NCBI GenBank assembly: GCA_902472555.1
Contig: CABROF010000011.1
Coordinates: forward strand, 1-41,431
Direction: 5' to 3'
Length of the DNA: 41,431 nt
Origin: UMGS1851 sp900555605
Lineage (GTDB): Bacteria > Bacillota > Clostridia > UBA1212 > UBA1255
Below are positions 34,810 through 41,431 of the stretch, piece after piece. Under the pieces are notes generated by a model. That model searched no databases, was not told where the DNA came from, and saw only the letters and a list, made by a program, of their open reading frames with translations. A program made the position numbers and the translations under genes. Every line of letters begins with the position of its first letter. Positions within the stretch are counted from its first letter, which is position 1.

Positions 34810-35330
34810 GAAACATTTTGAAACGAATTATTTTTGTATGTACGGGAAATACATGCAGAAGCTTTATGGCGGAATTGCTGATGAAAGAACTGATCAAAGA
34901 CGCTGTGGAGCAGGATATTCTTGAAAAAGGAGATGTAAAGGTAAGTTCAGCCGGACTGTTTGCGGTGGAAGACGATGAAGCCAGCGTATACGCCGTGGAG
35001 GTCTTGGAGCATGTGTACGAGTTGGATATCGATAAGCACAGGGCACGGCAGCTGACGGAGGAAATGGTGGAGGAAAACGATCTGATCGTAACCATGACAG
35101 ACGGGCATAAGCATGCGATCATCAATGCATACCCTGAGGCAGAGGACAAGACATTCACTTTGAAGGAGCTTGCTTACGGAGAAGCAGGCTGTGAGGATGA
35201 GGAAAGCTTGGATATTGAGGATCCTTATCGCGGCGACCGCGGGGATTACGAGGCGTGCGCGGCGGAAATTTATGAAGCGCTCAAAAAAGCATTTGATAAA
35301 ATGACTGCGGAGACTGAGGAAACAGCTTGA
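34806..35330 (+). CDS. Low-molecular-weight phosphatase, YwlE-like (protein-arginine phosphatase candidate)
   Basis: 174 aa if started at the GTG overlapping the previous stop; a TTG at 34818 gives the shorter, more typical IIFVCTGNTCRS start. The CX5R loop is CTGNTCR, with Thr where arginine phosphatase YwlE has its specificity Thr and tyrosine phosphatases usually have Ile/Leu. The next residues are SFMAE, with Phe replacing the common Pro. 'SSAGLFAVEDDEAS', 'VTMTDGHKHAI', 'DKTFTLKELAYG' and the general-acid DPYRGDRGDYEAC complete the fold. Placement after Sua5 copies the ywlC-ywlE neighbourhood. The role in removing McsB-added phospho-arginine is inferred; no McsB gene is in the window. 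Confidence 0.88.
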   Translation: MRNILKRIIFVCTGNTCRSFMAELLMKELIKDAVEQDILEKGDVKVSSAGLFAVEDDEASVYAVEVLEHVYELDIDKHRARQLTEEMVEENDLIVTMTDGHKHAIINAYPEAEDKTFTLKELAYGEAGCEDEESLDIEDPYRGDRGDYEACAAEIYEALKKAFDKMTAETEETA

Positions 35331-35466
35331 GCTTTGCGGAAGGTCCCGGCAGAAAATAAAAACGGCGGCAGAAGAAGCATACAGGGCACGGCGCCTGAAA
35401 TAAAGATAAAAAGAGATCAAGCACGATATTACATTTACATATACATATTGAGAGGAATGATTGCTG

Positions 35467-36096
35467 ATGGGACAAGTACTTGCGTTTGACCACCCGCTGA
35501 TCCAGCATAAGATTGCTATGCTGCGGGATAAGAACACGAACACAAAGGATTTCCGGGAATTGGTGTCTGAGATTGCCATGCTGATGTGCTATGAGGTAAC
35601 CCGGGACCTGCCGCTCAAGGAGGTTGCGGTAGAGACTCCTGTGGGCTTAGCCCACGCGAAAATGCTGGCAGGAAAGAATTTGTGTTTTGTTCCGGTGCTG
35701 CGTGCCGGATTGGGAATGGTGGAAGGTGTTCTTCAGCTGATTCCAATGGCAAAGGTGGGACATATCGGTCTGTATCGGGATCATGAAACGCTGGAGCCTG
35801 TGGAATATTACTGCAAGCTACCGGAGGATGTGGCGGAGCGCGATGTCGTGGTATTGGATCCCATGCTTGCTACGGGGGGGTCGGCCTCCGCGGCAATCTC
35901 TTTTATTAAGCAGCGCGGCGCAAGATCCGTAAAATTAATGAATATTATTGCGGCGACCACGGGGATCGACCGTATTCTGAAGGATCATCCTGATGTAGAT
36001 ATTTTTTGCGCGGCAGTGGATCAGACGCTGAACGCCCAGGCCTATATTGTGCCGGGGCTGGGAGATGCCGGAGACAGGCTGTTCGGAACGAAATAA
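35467..36096 (+). CDS. upp: Uracil phosphoribosyltransferase
   Basis: 209 aa from ATG 35467, after GAGAGGA. The open frame begins two codons earlier with a TTG. Family marks: 'DHPLIQHKIAMLRDKNTNTK', 'FVPVLRAGLGMVEGVL', 'GHIGLYRDHETLEPVEYYCK', the PRPP loop VVLDPMLATGGSASAAI (DPM variant usual for Upp), and uracil-binding 'NAQAYIVPGLGDAGDRLFGT'. It salvages uracil to UMP. The 3' end overlaps the convergent minus-strand gene by 55 bp. Confidence 0.97.
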   Translation: MGQVLAFDHPLIQHKIAMLRDKNTNTKDFRELVSEIAMLMCYEVTRDLPLKEVAVETPVGLAHAKMLAGKNLCFVPVLRAGLGMVEGVLQLIPMAKVGHIGLYRDHETLEPVEYYCKLPEDVAERDVVVLDPMLATGGSASAAISFIKQRGARSVKLMNIIAATTGIDRILKDHPDVDIFCAAVDQTLNAQAYIVPGLGDAGDRLFGTK

Positions 36097-36776
36097 AACA
36101 GCGCGCCGCAGGCACGGTAAATGTCAACGGGAATTTGCGTACCGCAGAGACTGCGGTCATATGCATAGAATTGCTTGGCAGTCCAAGATAGAAACGCTTC
36201 CGGATTTTGTCCGGAGGCGCTTTTTTGTTGATAGAACAGAAAGAGTATTGCTGCGCAGAGACGGCGCAGTCTGATATCGCCTTCCACAGCCTGCGCCGTG
36301 GCGGCGGTACGTTTTTCTTCCGACAGAGATTGAAAGGCAGCGGGACTTGTCCACAAATAACGGAAACCCGTACGGATTCTGTTCAGGCAATAGGCGGGAA
36401 GCGTATCGATTTTACGATATACGGCCTGCTGTTCGGAAGTTTCCTCCAAACGGCGCGCTGCGGGTGTCCAGAGTGCGGCCGCCGACTGTATATATTCGGC
36501 CAATGTTCCGGCCGAAACGGTGAAGTTGAGATAACCGTTTTGCGATTCAGCCGTCACGCCGCTGTGTGGGGCCACCGGATCATTGAATTTCCGGCAGATG
36601 GCCTCCGACAGGGCCTTCGGATCCGCAGTCTGCAGACGAAAGGCATAAGCCGTCTGGTAATCGCCGGGGTTTGTTTCTCCGCAATACAATTCCGGCTCCG
36701 GATATCCCTGGGTTGCCGCGCCGGATACCGAAGCCGTCAGTCTTTTCTTGATATCGGAAATCAAATCACCTGGCAT
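36042..36776 (-). CDS. ArgRS-like protein without catalytic core (Add-1 plus DALR-like domains)
   Basis: 244 aa from ATG 36776. The first 95 residues follow the N-terminal tRNA-binding (Add-1) domain of arginyl-tRNA synthetase: 'ELYCGETNPGDYQTAYAFRL', 'PKALSEAICRKF' and 'VTAESQNGYLNFTVSAGTL' match the family pattern (K/T)HGDY.TN.A..LA...I...GFINF. After a short Pro-rich hinge, 'LPAYCLNRIRTGF' resembles the start of the DALR anticodon-binding bundle, continuing with 'RLRRLCAAILFLFYQQ' and 'AFLSWTAKQFYAYDRS'. The Rossmann core with HIGH/KMSKS is wholly missing. It overlaps murI by 11 bp and is its last operon partner; the C-terminus is antisense to the end of upp. A tRNA-binding or regulatory role is inferred; no experimental function is known to me. 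Confidence 0.7.
   Translation of the reverse strand: MPGDLISDIKKRLTASVSGAATQGYPEPELYCGETNPGDYQTAYAFRLQTADPKALSEAICRKFNDPVAPHSGVTAESQNGYLNFTVSAGTLAEYIQSAAALWTPAARRLEETSEQQAVYRKIDTLPAYCLNRIRTGFRYLWTSPAAFQSLSEEKRTAATAQAVEGDIRLRRLCAAILFLFYQQKSASGQNPEAFLSWTAKQFYAYDRSLCGTQIPVDIYRACGALFYFVPNSLSPASPSPGTI
36195..36226 (+). terminator. Terminator of upp, inside the convergent gene
   Basis: CGCTTCCGGA pairs with TCCGGAGGCG (one G-U) around TTTTG, with six T after. It lies 98 bp beyond the upp stop and within coding sequence of the minus-strand ArgRS-like gene. Confidence 0.85.
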
Positions 36777-37596
36777 CAATATCGATCTTTTCCACCTTTG
36801 TCATGACTTCATTCATAAAAATACTTCCGAGCTCTGCAAATTTTACGGCACTGTCGCTGGTAAAATATAGCGGCTCCGGATGCTTGCCGTCTCCGGCGCC
36901 TGCCGGCGCCTGCAGCCCTTTTTCTGTAAGCACATCGCGGACCTCCTGGGCAACCACGGAGGCGGAATTCACTAATGTTACGCCTTCGCCCATTTCTGCC
37001 TGAATCGCAGGCTGAAGCAGCGGATAATGCGTACAGCCCAGCACCAGCGTGTCCACGCCGGAATCCTTTAGGGGTCCCAGATATTCTGCGATTACGCTGC
37101 GGCAGATTTGGTTGTCCCACCAGCCCTCTTCCACCAGCGGAACAAAAAGCGGACAGGCTTTTCCGTAAAAAATGCAGTCCGGCAGGATCCGCCGCAGTGC
37201 GGATTCATATACGCCGCTTTGTATGGTGGCAGGGGTGCCGATAACGCCGATTTTGTTATTTTTCGTTGCCGCTGCCGCTGCCCGCGCACCCGGCTCAATG
37301 ACTTCAACAATGGGCAACGGATAATGGCTGGGGAGAGCGCTGAGAGTGCAGGCGCGGGGCGTATTGCAGGCGATGACGATCATCTTTACATCATACTCCA
37401 GCAAAAAATTGATGTTCTGAAAAGAATATTTTACTACGGTTTCCCTTGACTTGGTTCCGTACGGCGTTCTGCCGCTGTCTCCGAAATAGATCAAACGTTC
37501 ATCCGGCAGCAAACGGCTGATTGCCTTCAGCACGGTGAGTCCGCCTAATCCGGAATCAAATACGCCGATTGCCCTTTTATCGCCGCTATTACTCAT
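36766..37596 (-). CDS. murI: Glutamate racemase
   Basis: 276 aa from ATG 37596 (MSNSGDKRAIGVFD) after AGGAG; the open frame runs 11 codons further 5' inside ddl. Catalytic features: 'GVFDSGLGGLTVLKAI', 'FGDSGRTPYG', first catalytic Cys in IACNTPRA, 'VIEPGA', 'GVIGTPATI', and second Cys in LVLGCTHYPLL. It supplies D-Glu for peptidoglycan. It overlaps the ddl stop by 8 bp, so the two cell-wall genes are probably translated together. Confidence 0.96.
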   Translation of the reverse strand: MSNSGDKRAIGVFDSGLGGLTVLKAISRLLPDERLIYFGDSGRTPYGTKSRETVVKYSFQNINFLLEYDVKMIVIACNTPRACTLSALPSHYPLPIVEVIEPGARAAAAATKNNKIGVIGTPATIQSGVYESALRRILPDCIFYGKACPLFVPLVEEGWWDNQICRSVIAEYLGPLKDSGVDTLVLGCTHYPLLQPAIQAEMGEGVTLVNSASVVAQEVRDVLTEKGLQAPAGAGDGKHPEPLYFTSDSAVKFAELGSIFMNEVMTKVEKIDIDAR

Positions 37597-38722
37597 GGAA
37601 GCATCTCCTGTTCTCCTCTTTCCGTGCAAAGGCCAATTCGATCAGGCGCGTGAGCAGGTCTGAATAGGACAGGCCGGAAGCGGCCCAAAGCTTTCCATAC
37701 ATACTGATATCCGTAAATCCGGGCAGCGTATTGATTTCATTCAGCACAACGGTACCGGCGGCCGGATCATAGAAAAAATCCACTCTTGCCAGGCCGGAGC
37801 AATCCAAGGCCTGATAGGCTTTCAGCGCCCATGAACGCACCTCTTCCAGCTTATCCGCCGGGATTTCCGCCGGGATGCGCGCGGTGCTGGTGCCTGCCAG
37901 ATATTTATCTTCGTAATCATAAAACTCTTTTGACGGGACAACTTCTCCGGGGACTGCGGCAGAAGCGGCGATATTCCCCAATACGGCGCATTCTATTTCT
38001 TTTCCGCGCATATATTCTTCCACCACGACTTTTCTGTCAAATCTCTGGGCTGCCAGAAGTGCCGGCCGCAATTCCTCCCGGCATTTTACCTTGTAGACGC
38101 CCACCGAGGAACCGGAATTGGAGGGCTTTACAAAACAGGGATACCCCAGTTCTGACTCGATTTCCGCTATGTATGCCGATTCGTCCGCCAGAAGTATATG
38201 ACGGTGTACGACAATGTGGCGGCATTGCGGAATTCCCGCGCAGGCAAATACCATTTTGGCATAGACTTTATCCATGCCTACTGCCGAGGCCAGCACCTGA
38301 TTGCCGACATAAGGAATGTCGAGAAGCTCAAATAGTCCCTGTACGGTACCGTCCTCTCCGTTTTGCCCATGGAGTACCGGCAGAATGACGTCGCACTGCT
38401 GGATGGCGCGGATTCCCGGGATCAGATCGCAGGATGCGCCGCTGTTTGCCGTATCCGTGCCGAAAGTGTTTTTCCTGTCAGGCGCCGATGCGTCTGTCCC
38501 GCTGTGTGACAGTGATTCTCGGGCGATTGCTTCCCAAGATCCGTCAAGCAGACAATCTGCCGGACCGCAATAGGGCAGCCAGTCGCCCTGCTTTGTAATA
38601 CCGATCATCCTGATTTCAAATCGGGTCTGATCCAAATGCTGAATAATGGCGTGTGCCGAGATTCTGGAAACTTCATGTTCCGTAGATTTTCCTCCAAACA
38701 ACACCGCTACCTTCTGCCTCAT
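37589..38722 (-). CDS. ddl: D-alanine--D-alanine ligase
   Basis: 377 aa from ATG 38722, AGGAGG 7 nt upstream. ATP-grasp features: 'VAVLFGGKSTEHEVSRISA' (Glu of the first substrate site), 'VILPVLHGQNGEDGTVQGLF', 'PYVGNQVLASAVGMDK', 'CFVKPSNSGSSVGVYKV', 'VVVEEYMRGKEIECAVLGN', omega loop 'KEFYDYEDKYL', and 'ARVDFFYD', 'LNEINTLPGFT'. The Tyr in the omega loop favours D-Ala as second substrate, not D-lactate. A Ser/Asp-rich insert of about 35 residues (about 70-105) before DVILP is longer than in E. coli DdlB. Has its own promoter. Confidence 0.96.
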   Translation of the reverse strand: MRQKVAVLFGGKSTEHEVSRISAHAIIQHLDQTRFEIRMIGITKQGDWLPYCGPADCLLDGSWEAIARESLSHSGTDASAPDRKNTFGTDTANSGASCDLIPGIRAIQQCDVILPVLHGQNGEDGTVQGLFELLDIPYVGNQVLASAVGMDKVYAKMVFACAGIPQCRHIVVHRHILLADESAYIAEIESELGYPCFVKPSNSGSSVGVYKVKCREELRPALLAAQRFDRKVVVEEYMRGKEIECAVLGNIAASAAVPGEVVPSKEFYDYEDKYLAGTSTARIPAEIPADKLEEVRSWALKAYQALDCSGLARVDFFYDPAAGTVVLNEINTLPGFTDISMYGKLWAASGLSYSDLLTRLIELAFARKEENRRCFHE

Positions 38723-38801
38723 ATTATGCCTCCTATACACTGCGGCCGCACGGCTTCCTGCTCCGGCGCGGCCTTGTGTCGGTTACTGATTCCGGTGGTT
38801 A

Positions 38802-38830
38802 ATTGTACCTTGTTCCGGTATCGTTGTAAA
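38802..38830 (-). promoter_or_regulatory. Promoter of ddl-murI-ArgRS-like operon
   Basis: On the minus strand TTTACA and TACAAT are 17 nt apart, 80 nt before ddl and just after the GerMN gene. Confidence 0.7.
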
Positions 38831-38833
38831 TAC

Positions 38834-39511
38834 TCATTCCAATTCCACGTCTAAAAAGACGTCTTCCGAATAATCAGGATCAGCACTTGCATTTTCAATC
38901 GCAGTCACCAGGGCGCTGTTGCGCGTCATTGCAGTGAAGGAAAAACCGGACTGCGTATTTTCGATTGCCTTGCCGTCCACCGTAATAACAACGCTGGTGA
39001 TTTCTTTAAATTCCGTGGCAGTGTTTACAACTGAATAAACGACCAGCTCTGTCAGCTTTTTATCCGAAGGCAGGCCGTCTGAAAATTTTTGATTAAAATC
39101 AATGACTGCTTTTCCACCCGTGATTTTCACGCTGTTTACCTCCGTCCCCTCCGGAAGGGTTTTCTGCAGCGCGCTGTTGGCAGGTCCTGCGATCAGCTCT
39201 TCAATTGCTTTTTTTAGGAGACGGTCTGTCCGCTTGTCTTTCGCGGTAAATTCGATGAGATGGAATTCGCCTGCCAGCTTATCGCCTTTTTCCGTCACAA
39301 AATATGCGGCGGTCCGTACCTTGCCGCTTAGCGCCGCGGCTTCCTGATCAGTCAGCACCAGGCTGCTGGTAGGCGTATATTCATCGCCTCCAGCTTTCCC
39401 TGTATCCTCATTGGAACAGCCTGCGGTGCATATTACGGCTGCTGCTAAAGCAAGCGCCGTACAAGTCGTTTTCATTGCTGCCTTCCATTTTCTGTTGCGC
39501 TTCTGTTTCAT
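38834..39511 (-). CDS. GerMN-domain lipoprotein
   Basis: 225 aa; ATG after GAGGTGA. A basic N-region (MKQKRNRKWK), hydrophobic core and TAGC (Cys32) make a lipoprotein signal peptide. The mature part carries one GerMN domain (about 75-190): 'EFHLIEFTAKDKRTDRLLKK', 'AIEELIAGPANSALQKTLPE', 'SVKITGGKAVIDFNQKF', 'LVVYSVVNTATEF', 'SVVITVDGKAI'. GerMN occurs in spore germination/sporulation protein GerM, which binds the feeding-tube complex, and in cell-envelope lipoproteins such as LpqB. A role in sporulation is possible but not shown. It follows the Nudix gene by 48 bp and is ahead of the ddl promoter. Confidence 0.88.
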   Translation of the reverse strand: MKQKRNRKWKAAMKTTCTALALAAAVICTAGCSNEDTGKAGGDEYTPTSSLVLTDQEAAALSGKVRTAAYFVTEKGDKLAGEFHLIEFTAKDKRTDRLLKKAIEELIAGPANSALQKTLPEGTEVNSVKITGGKAVIDFNQKFSDGLPSDKKLTELVVYSVVNTATEFKEITSVVITVDGKAIENTQSGFSFTAMTRNSALVTAIENASADPDYSEDVFLDVELE

Positions 39512-39559
39512 TTGGTCACCTCATAATATGTACATGATTCATACCAATACATATTAAGT

Positions 39560-40534
39560 TCAGACCGTAAATATTCCGCTTTTTGGGAAAATAGAGGGAT
39601 CGCCGGAGGCGTGCATATGATGTGCGATCCAGGCATCCGCACGCAGGAGAAGCGTACGGTCGTTTTCTTTGTTCAGCAGATCCATGGCTTCCGGAAGGGG
39701 CACCAGCCACCAGTTTAAAATTTCGGCCTCCTGGACCTGTACCGGGTTTTGCGCCGTATGCTCAAAACGTGCCGTAAAATATACCGCCTGCTTGTGGATG
39801 CGATGATTTTTTTCCATTGCGGTGTAGTAAAATGAATAGCGGAAATGCGGAGAAAACTCGGGCCGCAGGCCGGTTTCCTCCAGAACCTCCCGGCGGGCGG
39901 TATCCAGTTCGCTTTCATCATTCTCCGCATGGCCCTTTGGAAAGCCGATATGGCCGGAAAGGTTTTTGATCAATAAATATTTGCGGACCTGATCCTCTAC
40001 GCAGTAGGTTACGGCGCCGCATACCTTTTCATAAAAAAATCCGTTGGCAGGCATATCGTTCTTATGCTTCTGCAGCCAGCTGGTTGCCTTAGCAAACAGC
40101 GCCGGATGCATCTCCGGATGGGAATATTCCTTCAGATCAGGAATAAAACCGTCGGCCCGCACCTCTTCCATTTCATAGGGAGGCAGCGCCGCCATGCAGA
40201 GCGCCTCCGCATAGAATAATTTTCCGTATGTAATGCGCCTTCCCGCTTTTTCTACGGATCCGCTGCCTACGGAGACGGAATAGGCGCAAACAGGATACAG
40301 TCTTGCCGCCACAATCCCGGATTCCTCATAAAGCTCCCGTCTTGCGGCATGTATCACATTTTCTCCCCGTTCCACATGACCGCCGGGCAGCTCATAGGTA
40401 TCCCGATGCTTCTGCCGGACAAATACCCAGTTGCCCCGAAACTGCGCCGCAATTACAACAAACTTTATTTTATGCGGAATATCAAACGACTCGAAGATCG
40501 AACAAACCGTGTTAATTTTACCTGCCTTTTTCAT
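39560..40534 (-). CDS. Tandem Nudix hydrolase (two Nudix domains)
   Basis: 324 aa from ATG 40534, after AAGGAGG; an in-frame ATG at 40576 is too far from a site. Domain 1 (about 20-165) has a complete Nudix box 'GGHVERGENVIHAARRELYE' + ESG; domain 2 (about 172-305) has 'GFPKGHAENDESELDTARRE' + VLEETG. The first resembles MutT-like oxidised-nucleotide hydrolases; the second, with GFPKGHxE, resembles Ap4A/NDP hydrolases. Both boxes have all catalytic Glu and Arg residues, so both are likely active. Substrates cannot be read from the sequence. It is the first gene of the minus-strand run. Confidence 0.92.
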   Translation of the reverse strand: MKKAGKINTVCSIFESFDIPHKIKFVVIAAQFRGNWVFVRQKHRDTYELPGGHVERGENVIHAARRELYEESGIVAARLYPVCAYSVSVGSGSVEKAGRRITYGKLFYAEALCMAALPPYEMEEVRADGFIPDLKEYSHPEMHPALFAKATSWLQKHKNDMPANGFFYEKVCGAVTYCVEDQVRKYLLIKNLSGHIGFPKGHAENDESELDTARREVLEETGLRPEFSPHFRYSFYYTAMEKNHRIHKQAVYFTARFEHTAQNPVQVQEAEILNWWLVPLPEAMDLLNKENDRTLLLRADAWIAHHMHASGDPSIFPKSGIFTV

Positions 40535-40911
40535 CCATGCCTCCTTACCGTGCAGCGCTGCACGCAACTTTGTCAATCAGCCGGAACCAATCATTTCCGC
40601 GGCCGCCCCCGCACCGCAGCCGGGGCGCCGTGCGGATAGATAGAATAGATTTTATCATACCATAAACAGACGGAAATTTGTAGAGGCAAAAATAAAACAG
40701 GCCGAAACAGAAATGCAGACACGGGTTTTCTGCGAAGGGATGGCTCCGGACGGGGCATACGGCGGGCCCGGAGAAAGACGGTATGAAAATAGAGAAACGG
40801 CGGAGATTGGTTAATATCTGTATATGTGCCTTGGCAAAGTAGATAATTCTTTCACTATTTGTGTATTCCGCGGTGAAATATAATGGATTGACTTTGAAGG
40901 GAGGCAGCAGT
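40535..40911. other. Divergent intergenic region
   Basis: Between the leftward Nudix gene and the rightward GH78-like gene. It carries the Nudix Shine-Dalgarno, a GC-rich patch near 40600-40640, and A/T-rich stretches with TATGAT- and TATAAT-like boxes (for example near 40880) but no partner -35 box that I can support. A minus-strand open frame here is not convincing. Confidence 0.5.
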
Positions 40912-41431
40912 ATGCGTGCGGAGTGGATCTGGACGGACAGAGCGCGGGGGGATTCCCCGCAGATGGCATATTTTAAGAAAAACGTCATCATAGAGCGGCC
41001 GGAGGCGCCCTGCGTTCTGCGGGTCTGCGCGGACAGCCGCTATACGCTATATATCAACGGGCAGCGCGCCGGAACAGGGCCGTGCCGGGCGCCCCGGGGC
41101 GTGCATTATGCGGATTTGATCGATATTACAAGGTTTCTCCGGACAGGAGAAAATCAGATTTATGCAAAAGTCATCAGCTATTCGGATCAGAAATATGCTG
41201 CTGCGGATTTTCAGTCCGGTCCGGTTTCCGTGGTAACAGAAGGCATCGGCGGGCTGCTGATAGAAGAAATACAGACCGTATACGGATTCGGAACATCAGC
41301 GGCATATCTTGCGCGGACAGCAGCAGAATACGGCTTTGTACAGAATACATACGCCGGATATCTGGGTTTTTCGGAATATTATGATGCCTCTTTGCTTTCC
41401 GGAGAGGAGGGCCCGGCTGTGCTTCCCGACG
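40912..41431 (+). CDS. GH78-like alpha-L-rhamnosidase, 3' truncated by the window
   Basis: ATG 40912 after GGGAGG; the frame stays open to the last base (173 codons seen). The start MRAEWIWTDRARGD, then 'YFKKNVIIERPEAP', then 'ADSRYTLYINGQRAGTGPCR', 'HYADLIDITRFLRTGENQIY' is the jelly-roll sugar-binding domain that opens many GH78 (and some GH2-like) enzymes. No signal peptide, so it is probably cytosolic. The catalytic barrel would lie outside the window. It may be part of the same sugar-use programme as the GH78 at 28764-31331. The glycosidase family is inferred from the N-terminal domain only. Confidence 0.72.
   Translation, partial: MRAEWIWTDRARGDSPQMAYFKKNVIIERPEAPCVLRVCADSRYTLYINGQRAGTGPCRAPRGVHYADLIDITRFLRTGENQIYAKVISYSDQKYAAADFQSGPVSVVTEGIGGLLIEEIQTVYGFGTSAAYLARTAAEYGFVQNTYAGYLGFSEYYDASLLSGEEGPAVLPD

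Noticed and set aside
36207..36806. Plus-strand open frame of 199 codons opposite the ArgRS-like gene
   Set aside because: The opposite strand encodes recognisable ArgRS Add-1 sequence with murI overlap; the plus-strand frame has no motif and begins inside the upp terminator.
40545..40991. Minus-strand open frame of 148 codons upstream of the Nudix gene
   Set aside because: It overlaps the start and first codons of the plus-strand GH78-like gene and the Nudix ribosome site, and has no family features.
1..41431. CRISPR arrays, transposases, integrases, phage genes, rRNA and tRNA genes
   Set aside because: No direct-repeat arrays, recombinase motifs or tRNA-like GTTCGA/CCA structures were found by eye; small tRNAs could still be missed without a dedicated search.

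Overview
The window looks like the chromosome of a spore-lineage Firmicute of class Clostridia. Signs of this are a T-box leader on pheST, a TPP riboswitch on thiDC, a GerMN-domain lipoprotein, AGGAGG-type ribosome sites, sigma-A promoters with 17-nt spacers, and an rpoB-rpoC-rpsL-rpsG-fusA-tuf order. Base composition is moderately GC. Several carbohydrate-active genes (an NPCBM surface protein, a beta-propeller glycosidase-like lipoprotein, two GH78 rhamnosidase-family genes, a lacZ remnant with an AraC regulator) suggest a polysaccharide-using, possibly gut-associated, anaerobe. I cannot name a genus.

Layout. 1-3.4 kb is a worn carbohydrate region: the 3' end of a surface NPCBM protein, a decayed lacZ tail, an AraC regulator and a short secreted-protein remnant. 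3.4-8 kb holds a GNAT acetyltransferase and the T-box-controlled pheS-pheT operon. 8-10.5 kb holds a HEAT-like protein and a propeller lipoprotein. 10.5-23.2 kb is the transcription/translation block rpoB (with an apparent one-base frameshift), rpoC, rpsL, rpsG, fusA and tuf, with separate promoters before rpoB, rpsL and tuf. 23.3-25.9 kb is the TPP-riboswitch thiD-thiC operon. 25.9-28 kb is an A/T-richer decaying cassette: a MarR/DUF1848-like fusion remnant, an intact SPL-type radical SAM gene, and a mutM with an in-frame TGA and an internal deletion. 28.2-31.3 kb has a small lipoprotein and an intracellular GH78 alpha-L-rhamnosidase.

31.3-36.2 kb is a plus-strand housekeeping run: ybaB, recR, prfA, a Sua5-type tRNA t6A synthase, a YwlE-like arginine phosphatase and upp. 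36.0-40.5 kb is a convergent minus-strand run: tandem Nudix, GerMN lipoprotein, ddl, murI, and a catalytic-core-less ArgRS-like protein whose end overlaps upp. The window closes in a second, truncated GH78-like gene that starts at 40912.

Most notable: (1) rpoB is broken by -1 exactly at a G GGA AAG heptamer; (2) the ArgRS-like protein joins the ArgRS N-terminal and DALR-like parts without the aminoacylation core and sits behind murI; (3) mutM, lacZ and the DUF1848-like gene are visibly degenerate, and two of them carry clean internal in-frame deletions; (4) the rpoB rifampicin region has Asn where His526 (E. coli numbering) is expected. No CRISPR array, transposase, rRNA or tRNA gene was seen. 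All assignments come from reading the sequence and remembered family features; no database search was run.
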